The notes under the pieces were generated by a model. That model was not told where the DNA came from. It worked only from the letters and a program-made list of their open reading frames with translations, and did no database searches. Position numbers and translations under genes: made by a program. A stretch of 19,803 bases of DNA. It comes from Phycisphaerales bacterium. Lineage in GTDB: Bacteria; Planctomycetota; Phycisphaerae; Sedimentisphaerales; Anaerohalosphaeraceae. Location of the stretch: contig DRGS01000212.1 in NCBI GenBank assembly GCA_011053245.1, positions 1-19,803 on the forward strand, read 5' to 3'. Below are positions 8,700 to 15,729 of the stretch, one piece after another (within the stretch, counting starts at the first letter, position 1; every line of letters begins with the position of its first letter).

Positions 8700-8723
8700 A
8701 AATCAAAATCATATTTTGTGATT
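8700..8723. terminator. AT-rich dyad between convergent genes
   Basis: AAATCAAAAT at 8700-8709 is followed by a near-inverted copy ending in TGATTT just before the desaturase stop. Pairing includes a small bulge and the stem is AT-only in its core. It sits where the plus-strand lipoprotein gene and the minus-strand desaturase gene converge, so a weak bidirectional terminator is plausible but not well supported. Confidence 0.22.
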
Positions 8724-9622
8724 TATCCCTTTGCGACCATCCCCCAGAGATTCCCAATGTGATCCTTTAATGAAATGTAAACCGCATCATCAGGCATTGG
8801 CAGTTTGCCCGGAAACGGTCTTGAATAAACCGCCACTACCGTATGATGGAGCACATGTTCATGCGTGTCACCGTGAGTCAAAAAATGAAACAACTTCTCA
8901 AAAACAGTGTCATTTTTCAAGTTTCTTGCAGCCATATTACGTTCATGATAATCTCCCTCGACGATCACATTGCCGTGCTCGATAAGTTGAGCTTGATGGA
9001 TAATAAACGAGCCAAGCCAAAAGCTTATCAAAAAAGAAATGGCTACCGGATAAACATCGAGATTAAACACAGACGCTGACAAAAAACCTACACCGCCGTA
9101 GAACAGGATCCACATCAAAATTGAGATCGTATGGGTTGACTGTTTATATTTAGCTTTATACCTTGGATGCTTTGGCAAAATATGCATGACAATACCAAAA
9201 GTAAAAATGATCCCCAGAACTATTTCCAGAAAATTATATGCCCTTTGTAAATAACGGTTATTGATCTTGCCAAGAGGATGGAACTCGGTGTCCTCCCATG
9301 TATTTACTTTTGAATGATGATGACCGTGAACAAGTCTGTATAGTTGCGGGTCTGTAAATAGCATGTAGGAAAAAACATCATAGAACTGCTCGTTGGCAAT
9401 ACACGGAGTATACTTGTGCCAACACTCATGCATAAGGCAAAGCAGCCAGGTAAACAAATACACGCCTGGGAACAACATAAAAACAAATGAGAGCAACTTA
9501 AACCGAACATAGACATAAGGGATGACAAAGAGGTACAACGGCCACGCCATGGCAAGGAAATAGTACTTCCAAGCCTGAGACCGAATCATTTCTTCCGAGA
9601 TCACATCTTTATATTCAGCCAT
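8723..9622 (-). CDS. Membrane fatty acid desaturase-like protein
   Basis: Three histidine boxes of the membrane di-iron desaturase/hydroxylase family are visible, numbered from the ATG at 9622: HECWH at residues 65-69, HGHHH at 99-103 and HVLHH at 256-260. Additional histidines are in HQAQLIEHGN between boxes two and three. Hydrophobic helices lie around residues 22-40, 44-62, 130-148, 165-185 and 190-212. The product is 299 aa, typical for the family. A TTG start at 9664 is possible, but ATG 9622 has GGGG at 9629-9632 in front. These enzymes use oxygen and reduced ferredoxin or similar donors to desaturate or hydroxylate acyl chains or carotenoids. The substrate cannot be read from sequence. 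An oxygen-using enzyme is notable beside an oxygen-sensitive aldehyde oxidoreductase further along. Confidence 0.85.
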   Translation of the reverse strand: MAEYKDVISEEMIRSQAWKYYFLAMAWPLYLFVIPYVYVRFKLLSFVFMLFPGVYLFTWLLCLMHECWHKYTPCIANEQFYDVFSYMLFTDPQLYRLVHGHHHSKVNTWEDTEFHPLGKINNRYLQRAYNFLEIVLGIIFTFGIVMHILPKHPRYKAKYKQSTHTISILMWILFYGGVGFLSASVFNLDVYPVAISFLISFWLGSFIIHQAQLIEHGNVIVEGDYHERNMAARNLKNDTVFEKLFHFLTHGDTHEHVLHHTVVAVYSRPFPGKLPMPDDAVYISLKDHIGNLWGMVAKG

Positions 9623-9690
9623 TACATTCCCCAGATCAATAACAGCCCAGAGTTCCAAAAACAACTCAACTACCCCCTATTTAACCTGCC

Positions 9691-9696
9691 ATTATA
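9691..9696 (-). promoter_or_regulatory. Candidate -10 box for the desaturase gene
   Basis: On the minus strand a perfect TATAAT lies about 70 bases before the desaturase ATG. A weak -35 candidate (TTCAGG, three of six consensus bases) is at an 18-bp spacing. This implies a leader of about 60 bases. Confidence 0.35.
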
Positions 9697-9763
9697 TCGA
9701 CTTCAACAAATTTTCCTGAAATATGCGAACAAATCTCAAATTATCTCACACACGCCAGTTATA

Positions 9764-9778
9764 AATACCATTGGTATT
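9764..9778. repeat. AATACC/GGTATT inverted repeat upstream of desaturase
   Basis: AATACC at 9764-9769 and GGTATT at 9773-9778 form a perfect 6-bp dyad with a three-base centre, about 70 bp upstream of the putative desaturase -10 box. It could be a small operator. Nothing else supports that. Confidence 0.3.
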
Positions 9779-9870
9779 ATTCGTTCTTTATCTCTGGGCC
9801 GTTTAGGAAAGATTATCCCCGGAAACACATCTTTTCCTTCGCCCCCCTCTGTCATTCACGCCCTCTTGTC

Positions 9871-9895
9871 ATACCCGCATGCTTTAGGCGGGTAT
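9871..9895. repeat. Dispersed-type palindromic hairpin
   Basis: ATACCCGC (9871-9878) and GCGGGTAT (9888-9895) form a perfect 8-bp stem around the loop ATGCTTTAG, preceded by CTTGTC. This is the same general design (GTC-prefix, GC-rich stem, short loop) as the hairpins in the 14.6-15.5 kb region, so I take it as one copy of a genome-wide dispersed repeat. There is no T-run, so it is not a standard terminator. Confidence 0.55.
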
Positions 9896-10040
9896 ACACA
9901 TTAAAAAAACAGCGCAAAGCGATTCCACCCCATTTAGCCCCGGTCTTCGGCCGGCGGTTGCTGTTAATTCAAATTCCGATGAAAAGCCTTACCACGAACA
10001 AGCTGCTTAGGCTCAGTACGCAACTAAATCCCTCAAAGGC

Positions 10041-10304
10041 TTACCCTGTTAGTGTTTCAAGGTGCTCACGCAGACGATTCCGAAGATACCGCTTACCAGC
10101 ACCAGTTTTCAAATATTTCTCACGACGACAAGCATCTTTACGACTATTGCACGCTTCATAATAAACCAACTCAAACGGCCTCCGATCTCGTGTCGTTTCC
10201 ACCAGACCCTCTGAATGTTCCTGGACACGATGTTTCAGATCGCCAGTTGAACCTGTATAAAAACCGCCATCAACACCACTCAGCAAAACATAAACATAAT
10301 ACAT
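10041..10304 (-). CDS. Small GIY-YIG nuclease-domain protein
   Basis: With the ATG at 10304 the product is 87 aa and starts directly with the first GIY-YIG strand (YYVYVLLSG). An in-frame start at 10334 would add ten residues. The family motifs follow in order: FYTGST at residues 15-20, Arg26 within LKHRVQEH, and the metal-binding glutamate Glu62 in RREKYLK. This is the stand-alone single-domain form, common and often labelled as excinuclease-like or UPF0213-like. It may cut or recognise DNA but its role is unknown. It has no strong ribosome binding site, lies between repeat-rich spacers, and is transcribed in the same direction as the giant NTPase gene 140 bases upstream. Confidence 0.87.
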   Translation of the reverse strand: MYYVYVLLSGVDGGFYTGSTGDLKHRVQEHSEGLVETTRDRRPFELVYYEACNSRKDACRREKYLKTGAGKRYLRNRLREHLETLTG

Positions 10305-10444
10305 TATAAAAACTCGCAGACCTAATAATGTCAAAACTTATACACCATCGCCAAAGGTAGGATTTACAATGCTAATGTTTTCATATAAGCTCCTTGAACC
10401 CCCTTAAAACTCTAATAGCCCCGCAGGCGACCCCAACGCTCATA

Positions 10445-13400
10445 CTATTTCGAACTGCCTACCCCATCCTCCTCATCCGCCTTCACAATCCAAGCTTCTA
10501 TATCCGCCTTCGCATCAAGAACTCCATCCTCATTATGAGGCAGAACTACGATTCGTACTAACTCTGCTAACTCTGTATAGCTTTCCGGCTCATTAAATAA
10601 CTTGACGATATCACCCCTCACATCACCAAGAACCTTCCTCGCCGTTGACCCTAATTTCTCAGCATGCACTTTATCGATCAACGCAGCCATACATCTATTT
10701 CTCACGTCCATCTTCCAGTTATGCAAAAACTCCTGCCAGAATAGCATTTTCAATACATCACATGTATCATAGCCCTCTCCCGCCCCACGACCAAACCCTT
10801 TCAAGAACCGAAACGAATTATGCAAACGCAAAAGCTGTCGAGGATTACTAAATCCAAACTTTCCAACCAGTTCATAAAATTCATCCCGCTCACTTTTCTT
10901 GTCCTTTATCGCTTCGTATATCTCCTCGTCGGTCATCTCTACATCTGAGGGTACACTATCTACATCTTCTGCTGTATCTGACGTGCCATCGCTTCGATTT
11001 TCATCAACAGCCTCTGTTGTAGGCATATCGTGGAGCGAATCTTCTACCGATGGTTCTGTATTTGCTTCTACTACCATCGGTCCTGTTGTATCAACACTTC
11101 CTGTTGTTATTTTTGGGCGACTGTCATCTACCAGATTCTCATTGTCAAATAGATGCTCAAAAACATACTCCTTAAGTTCATCATGAGTTACTGCTTTCAA
11201 CCGCAACGGAAGCTGAATGATCTTACCTAAGTAATCTCTCGCTATCTCTGCGGAACCCCTTGTTTCATTTCTATCTGCTAAGTCCCTATAATGCTTCCGA
11301 ATCGCCTTAAACGCTATTCGATGATCTATCCCGATCATGACTATCACATTCGGTATCGTCATTACCAAACGTACCGCATCTAACACCTTGGCAATATGAT
11401 CTACATTACACCTGTCAAGGTCATCCACGAAAACAACTAACTTTTTATTGCCTACCAACCTCAATTTACACATTGTCCTCAGGTGCCTCTTAAGCACCGG
11501 GACAAGACCAAGATGCTTTCTATATGTTGGAAGTCTTAAATAAGTTTCTATCTTTTTGCCCAGAGGATGTTCTGTCAACTGAACTGCCTTTGTCAACATA
11601 TAGACAAGCAACCCAACAAGACCGCCACCGACACAAATATCTTTAAGTACTTCGCTTTGTACAATCAGAGAACCAACTGCTATAATGATCATTGCAATAC
11701 AAATATAAATCAGTTGACGCTTTATTTCTTCACCATGCTCAAGTTTCACAAAGCCCTTCATAAGTTTCAATCGTTCTTTGCCCTCCAACTCTCCGCACAG
11801 TCCATTTACCACTTCCTGTGCAACTCCAGCCGCAATATTGTCAGTATTTTCATACTCCCATGCGTTATAGGTCGCAAACTCAAACTCGCCCTCATGCTTA
11901 TCTTTAAGCTCAGTTTGCAAAAGCCCCATCACCGTACTCTTACCCTGCCCCCAATCCCCCAAAAGCGCCATCGTAAAACCATTATCGCAATCCGTAAGTA
12001 CAAACATTCCCGCTAATATCTTAACTAATTTATCCCGACCAAGCCGGTCCTTCCGAGCAACCCCTTCAACTCCAATAGTCGTAGTATTGCCAAACACACC
12101 TGTAATTGGAGGCGAACTATCCGCACTCTTCGCAACAGAATCTCCGGTGTCCTTGAAATCACCACGATCGGTACCAGACGCCGTAGCCGTTACCGCAATG
12201 GTTTTATGTTCTTCAAAGGAACGCCCGCCCTTTCCTGGCTTGTTTGTTGAATCTCGCTCCTGGACATACTTCTTTGCTGATTTAAGCAGTTCATTAATCA
12301 CATTCTGTGCAGACGGATTTTCAAGTATTCCTGACTCAATAACATAAACATTGGCCTTCTCCCTTGCCCCACCTCTTGGTTGATTCCCGTTCAACCAAGC
12401 TATTTCTTTTGGTGGCCCTTTTTTGTACCCACTTAACTCTGCTATTTCGCCTCTGACAATCCACTCATTGAGTTGTGCCTCTATTTGCTTTTCCCCTTTA
12501 TTAACACCAACAATAACCAAGGCAATTTTTCTCTCATACTCTCCGTATCGATGCAGTTGAGCTACCACACTATCGGAGCTTTTCATACCTGGTACTATAT
12601 TTAGATAGCTTTTATGAGGAACATAAAAATCCAATCCATTGAGTCTCGCAGCGATCATGATAACTTGGTCACATATCTCACTCCCCTCATAATCGACTCC
12701 AGCCCTAAAATCAAATAAAGTAAACTTCTTGTCGGAAGTTTCCGGGGCAGACTTCTCATAGGCAGGGAAATCATCAGGTTGCATCCTTACCAAACCCCTG
12801 TCTGAATATTTATATATCCCAAAGGAATAATCTGACTTCTTGCTTGCCGGAATTATTAAAAACTTCCCAATCTCTAAATCTGTAGACTGGGCAAATGATG
12901 CTTTTGCCTTGCTCTCTATGTTACGATCAATATATGTTTTGAAAGTGAATACTGCAATTAAATCCCTTGAGACTGGATGCTTGAGAGACAAGTCAATTGC
13001 CATATCCTTATAATTGTCATTGTCATAATAAACTTCATGCCATCCCTTTTCTTTAATCAAAAAACTCGCAAAATCTTCTTGTAGCTTTTTCTCGTTAGAA
13101 CTTCCCCCATAAGTACCTCTCCCGTATTTCCCTTCACCATATGCATTACTTTTGGTTCGATCTAATAATTCCCCATATTCCGGAAAATCTTCATGTGATA
13201 TCTTTGTTGGCTTTGTTTTACCAGAAGCAAAGTAAATTTCAAATCCATAATCATTCTCTGCCCAAATAGCTATATACGCAGGTATAGAATTATTTTGATT
13301 TTGGTAGGCGTCTAATATAAACTTTGATAGTTTAATAAATTGAGTGACATCAGCAGCTATCAAATCAATCATTAAGATACGCTCATCTTCATCGTTGTAA

Positions 13401-14413
13401 ATACTTATATCTGGCAACTCGTGCGTGGGGCCAGCATCATAAGCTAAAAATAAACCCGAATTTGCATCATTAAATCGATAGCCTTTCTCAACAAGAAAAT
13501 TTTCAAATCGCTTTCGTAAAATATTATAATTTGTTGTTGATCGTCCCATGGCGCTCTGTTCTTTTGAATTCTTCACTTGCTGCGACGCTTCATCACCCGC
13601 ATTTGCCTTCTTTGTTGATACATCTTTTCTTGCAAGTCGGTTTACGACATCTTCAGTAAAACCGCATTGGCGAAGCTGTTCCGCACTAAGTTGCCCCGGC
13701 CGTATTTTGTCCTCATCAACTGTAGCCCTATGCATAATAGCATTGTCAAAGTCTGTTGTAATCAGATCAACACCGCTAAAATTTGCTCCGTTAAGCTGAG
13801 CCCCCCTTAGACTAACCTTTCGTAAATTAGCTCCAAAGAACTCCGATGAGCTAAGAGTTGAATTTTCACAGTTTGCGCCTGACAGTACCGCATTATGAAG
13901 TTTGGAGTTGTGAAGATTTGCCCCTTTAAGGTTAGCATTCTTAAAGCTTGCATTGTTGCACTCAACCCTTTCCATTTTCGCACTTATTAAAATCGCTTTA
14001 TAAAAACAGGCCCCCCGCATTTTCGCCTCAGTTAACTCTATTTCAGAGCAATCTGCGCCGGTAAAATTGGCATCCCTAAGAATTGCTTGCCTGAAGCCAG
14101 CTTGCTTAAGTCTTGCCCCCTTAAAACTTGCTTCTATAAAACTTGCTTCATCGCACCTTGCCCACAACATATCTGCATTGTCAAACTTTGCACCCTCAGC
14201 TTCGGCACGATAAAGCTCTGCTTCCCTCAATTTGGCATCTCTAAGAGAGGTATCTCTCAGATCAGTATTCTGGAAGTTGACTCCGCGCAAATCTTCACCA
14301 TCAAAGACAGCACCGCTTAGGTCGGGCTTCATATTTGGATTTTTTTTCCGCCACTCGTTCCAGCCAAGAACTTTTCCCTCGTTCAATATCTTCAAATGTT
14401 CTGCATTTGCCAT
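10445..14413 (-). CDS. Giant pentapeptide-repeat/KAP P-loop NTPase with duplicated nuclease-like module
   Basis: The ATG at 14413 has GGAGG at 14425-14429; the product is 1322 aa. Residues about 31-230 are pentapeptide repeats (A(D/N)LXX type, e.g. GANLHNSKLHNAVLSGAN), expected to form a right-handed beta-helix. Residues 299-420 and 444-556 are two related copies of an alpha/beta module, each ending in DFPxY, reminiscent of PD-(D/E)XK or HsdR-N folds but lacking complete catalytic sets. Residues about 564-715 are an unrecognised domain. Residues about 790-1300 are a KAP-family NTPase: Walker A GDWGQGKST (819-827), two membrane helices (about 899-918 and 926-944) inserted between the motifs, and Walker B LVVFVDDLDRC (992-1002). 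An acidic Ser/Thr-rich insert lies at 1095-1172. KAP proteins include Kidins220/ARMS and PifA, the F-plasmid exclusion factor against phage T7. Defence is therefore a reasonable inference, not shown. Confidence 0.85.
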   Translation of the reverse strand: MANAEHLKILNEGKVLGWNEWRKKNPNMKPDLSGAVFDGEDLRGVNFQNTDLRDTSLRDAKLREAELYRAEAEGAKFDNADMLWARCDEASFIEASFKGARLKQAGFRQAILRDANFTGADCSEIELTEAKMRGACFYKAILISAKMERVECNNASFKNANLKGANLHNSKLHNAVLSGANCENSTLSSSEFFGANLRKVSLRGAQLNGANFSGVDLITTDFDNAIMHRATVDEDKIRPGQLSAEQLRQCGFTEDVVNRLARKDVSTKKANAGDEASQQVKNSKEQSAMGRSTTNYNILRKRFENFLVEKGYRFNDANSGLFLAYDAGPTHELPDISIYNDEDERILMIDLIAADVTQFIKLSKFILDAYQNQNNSIPAYIAIWAENDYGFEIYFASGKTKPTKISHEDFPEYGELLDRTKSNAYGEGKYGRGTYGGSSNEKKLQEDFASFLIKEKGWHEVYYDNDNYKDMAIDLSLKHPVSRDLIAVFTFKTYIDRNIESKAKASFAQSTDLEIGKFLIIPASKKSDYSFGIYKYSDRGLVRMQPDDFPAYEKSAPETSDKKFTLFDFRAGVDYEGSEICDQVIMIAARLNGLDFYVPHKSYLNIVPGMKSSDSVVAQLHRYGEYERKIALVIVGVNKGEKQIEAQLNEWIVRGEIAELSGYKKGPPKEIAWLNGNQPRGGAREKANVYVIESGILENPSAQNVINELLKSAKKYVQERDSTNKPGKGGRSFEEHKTIAVTATASGTDRGDFKDTGDSVAKSADSSPPITGVFGNTTTIGVEGVARKDRLGRDKLVKILAGMFVLTDCDNGFTMALLGDWGQGKSTVMGLLQTELKDKHEGEFEFATYNAWEYENTDNIAAGVAQEVVNGLCGELEGKERLKLMKGFVKLEHGEEIKRQLIYICIAMIIIAVGSLIVQSEVLKDICVGGGLVGLLVYMLTKAVQLTEHPLGKKIETYLRLPTYRKHLGLVPVLKRHLRTMCKLRLVGNKKLVVFVDDLDRCNVDHIAKVLDAVRLVMTIPNVIVMIGIDHRIAFKAIRKHYRDLADRNETRGSAEIARDYLGKIIQLPLRLKAVTHDELKEYVFEHLFDNENLVDDSRPKITTGSVDTTGPMVVEANTEPSVEDSLHDMPTTEAVDENRSDGTSDTAEDVDSVPSDVEMTDEEIYEAIKDKKSERDEFYELVGKFGFSNPRQLLRLHNSFRFLKGFGRGAGEGYDTCDVLKMLFWQEFLHNWKMDVRNRCMAALIDKVHAEKLGSTARKVLGDVRGDIVKLFNEPESYTELAELVRIVVLPHNEDGVLDAKADIEAWIVKADEEDGVGSSK

Positions 14414-14616
14414 TTACCGACAAGCCTCCAAAAATCAAACGATCTGAATAGATAATCTCATAAAATACTACCCCATCCATCCCCAATAATCAACAAATCC
14501 TTTTTTTCTTCATATTTCCCCAAAAACACCTTTTCTTCGTGCCCTTCCCATCCTTTGTGTTCTTCACATCATATAGTTTAAATATTATGATCTGTTCCTG
14601 TTCTTCGTGTGCGCAG

Positions 14617-14649
14617 CCTGCCCTGAGCGAAGTCGAACGGGTGGTTCAA
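14617..14649. repeat. Dispersed element ending in GGGTGGTTCAA, copy 1
   Basis: The core CCTGCCCTGAGCGAAGTCGA leads into GGGTGGTTCAA (14639-14649). CC and CCC at the left can pair with GGG and GG at the right around the AGCGAAGTCGAA loop, an imperfect hairpin. The same 11-base tail occurs at 14987-14997 after a different hairpin, and both copies are preceded by TTCGTGT within about 30 bases. Confidence 0.5.
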
Positions 14650-14664
14650 AAAATAACCTGTTCG

Positions 14665-14683
14665 ATCCGCGAGTTTCGCGGAT
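14665..14683. repeat. Perfect 7-bp hairpin
   Basis: ATCCGCG (14665-14671) and CGCGGAT (14677-14683) pair perfectly around the loop AGTTT. An A/T-rich stretch follows but not directly, so terminator function is doubtful. It lies 16 bases after the copy-1 dispersed element. Confidence 0.5.
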
Positions 14684-14782
14684 AAATTCTTCCAAATGCG
14701 CTTGCACTATCTTGCTATCGACCAAAAAAATAAAAAATTTTTACTCCTTTTCTAACAACGACTTACCGTTTTTCAACCCCAA

Positions 14783-14799
14783 AAAAATCGCCGATTTTT
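14783..14799. repeat. AT-rich hairpin AAAAATC/GATTTTT
   Basis: AAAAATC at 14783-14789 and GATTTTT at 14793-14799 form a 7-bp stem around GCC. It stands within A/T-rich spacer DNA and no gene ends nearby on either strand, so its role is unknown. Confidence 0.4.
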
Positions 14800-14905
14800 G
14801 CATCAAACGCGCAAGTTCGTGCAAAGTATAGAGGGACTATGTTTTTTTGAAAGAACACAAACATAATATGAAATGTATACTAAAACCAAGTAATTCAAAT
14901 TTAAT

Positions 14906-14930
14906 CTCTGTGTCCTCTGTGATCTCTGTG
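14906..14930. repeat. Period-9 tandem of CTCTGTG
   Basis: CTCTGTG occurs three times at a 9-base period (14906-14912, 14915-14921, 14924-14930), separated by TC and AT. Similar boilerplate sequences are seen between genes in many environmental bacteria. No coding or regulatory meaning can be assigned. Confidence 0.55.
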
Positions 14931-14964
14931 GCAAAGTTTTTAGTATTCGTGTTCATTCGCTTGT

Positions 14965-14997
14965 CCTGCGTAGCCTTGGCGAAGCAGGGTGGTTCAA
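14965..14997. repeat. Dispersed hairpin element, copy 2 (CCTGC stem)
   Basis: CCTGC at 14965-14969 pairs with GCAGG at 14984-14988 around GTAGCCTTGGCGAA, followed by the shared tail GGGTGGTTCAA (14987-14997). The loop word TAGCC-TTGG-CGA recurs in the hairpin at 15269-15294 with a different stem sequence. Confidence 0.55.
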
Positions 14998-15268
14998 GTA
15001 GTTAAAAAACGTAAAAAAATGACAAAAACGAAACAATTTGAATACACCACAAAAACCTCACTCTTTTCGGGAGAACCTATGTTTTTAAAAATACTTTTTC
15101 TGGGAAGCAAACCCAATTTCCCAACCCAGAGAATCACTACAACTACTTGCAAAGGAGAGACTTACAACAATTTACACCCCCAAACCAACAAAAAAAGCAA
15201 ACCCAATCCAAACCCAATCAAAGCCAATTTTTTCACTACCTCCAAACCCCATTTTAGCGCGGCCTGTC

Positions 15269-15294
15269 CCGCCATAGCCCTTGGGCGACGGCGG
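15269..15294. repeat. Dispersed hairpin element, CCGCC stem variant
   Basis: CCGCC (15269-15273) pairs with GGCGG (15290-15294), and inside it GCCC (15277-15280) pairs with GGGC (15283-15286) around TT. The prefix CTGTCC and central TAGCC...TTGG words match the hairpin at 14965, but both stems have changed together, which preserves pairing. Confidence 0.6.
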
Positions 15295-15338
15295 AAGCTT
15301 TTTTCGGATACAAGGCTTAGGCAAGGGCCGCCCGCAGG

Positions 15339-15403
15339 TTGCAAAAATGGGGACTGGCTTGTTCCGGCCGAAGGACGGGTTGTGCCTGTCCCTTTTTTTG
15401 CAA
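15339..15403. repeat. 65-bp hairpin element with 16-base terminal inverted repeats
   Basis: TTGCAAAAATGGGGAC at 15339-15354 is an inverted match, 14 of 16, to GTCCCTTTTTTTGCAA at 15388-15403. The 33-base centre contains further pairing potential (TTCC...GGA around GGCCGAA). It has the size and shape of a small non-autonomous palindromic repeat. No target-site duplication is evident and no transposase gene is in the window. Confidence 0.55.
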
Positions 15404-15448
15404 CAGCCGTACAACGCCGTAGCCGGGAAAAGAAACCGCTAAAGCTTG

Positions 15449-15471
15449 TCCCTGCATGCATTAAGCAGGGA
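15449..15471. repeat. Perfect 7-bp hairpin TCCCTGC/GCAGGGA
   Basis: TCCCTGC (15449-15455) and GCAGGGA (15465-15471) pair around ATGCATTAA. The loop is close to that of the 9871-9895 hairpin (ATGCTTTAG) and both are preceded by CTTGTC or TTGT-like sequence, so the two are probably related. Confidence 0.55.
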
Positions 15472-15695
15472 TCACCCAGAGGGGAAACCAAAATTAACCC
15501 AAACAAACCCAATTTCAAAAGCGCCAAACGCACCAGTCGCGTCGAAGTTTCACCTTCCACCACCAGCGGTTTTTGTTCTTGTAGATTGTTCCAGCTATAC
15601 CGTGCTTCCTGTTTTTTGCCATTTTCGTACTCCTTAAATAACCTTAAAAGTTATAAAAAAAGTTATACGGCACGAAAAAATCTGTCAAGGGGCAT

Positions 15696-15729
15696 AAAAA
15701 AGCCCCTGTAAGTGCTTGACTTACAAGGG
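15696..15729 (-). terminator. Rho-independent terminator of the tRNA gene
   Basis: Read on the minus strand, an 11-bp stem (CCCTTGTAAGT with ACTTACAGGGG, one G-U pair) closes a five-base loop and is followed by a run of six T (15696-15701). It begins 11 bases after the 3' end of the tRNA. A second, overlapping hairpin (AGGGGC with GCCCCT, 15688-15706) could form in its place. Confidence 0.8.

Larger units (their letters stand above)
9623..10040. other. Repeat-bearing spacer without a gene
   Basis: No credible coding region is seen in these 418 bases. They hold the putative desaturase promoter, the 9764-9778 dyad, a strong 8-bp hairpin at 9871-9895, and a CCGG...CCGG palindrome in the stretch CCCCGGTCTTCGGCCGG near 9939-9955. 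The rest is AT- or pyrimidine-rich without recognisable structure. Confidence 0.6.
15109..15515. repeat. Scattered AAACCCAAT words
   Basis: The plus strand has AAACCCAAT at 15109, 15199, 15210 and 15505, with looser variants between (AAACCAAC, AAACCCCAT, AAAGCCAAT). Two copies at 15199 and 15210 are eleven bases apart. This pattern gives the fake lysine/proline/asparagine-rich open frames of the region. It resembles boilerplate spacer DNA of some planctomycete genomes, by recollection only. Confidence 0.4.

Noticed and set aside
7430..10350. ACACCATCGCCA present near 7418 and near 10341
   Set aside because: A 12-base match, one copy inside the patatin coding region and one in a spacer, with no flanking similarity. 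This is most simply chance.
13724..14323. Periodic 15-base pattern resembling a repeat array
   Set aside because: The period comes from coding pentapeptide repeats in the giant NTPase gene. There are no identical repeats with unique spacers, so it is not a CRISPR array.
15162..15563. 133-codon minus-strand open frame overlapping the same repeats
   Set aside because: It is made almost entirely of the complement of dispersed repeats and has no recognisable domain. Opposite-strand frames coexist there because of base composition.
14989..15711. 240-codon plus-strand open frame in the spacer before the tRNA
   Set aside because: Its translation is low-complexity and follows AAACCCAAT-type repeats and hairpins. 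It has no domain and no ribosome binding site, and it crosses several palindromic elements and enters the tRNA terminator.
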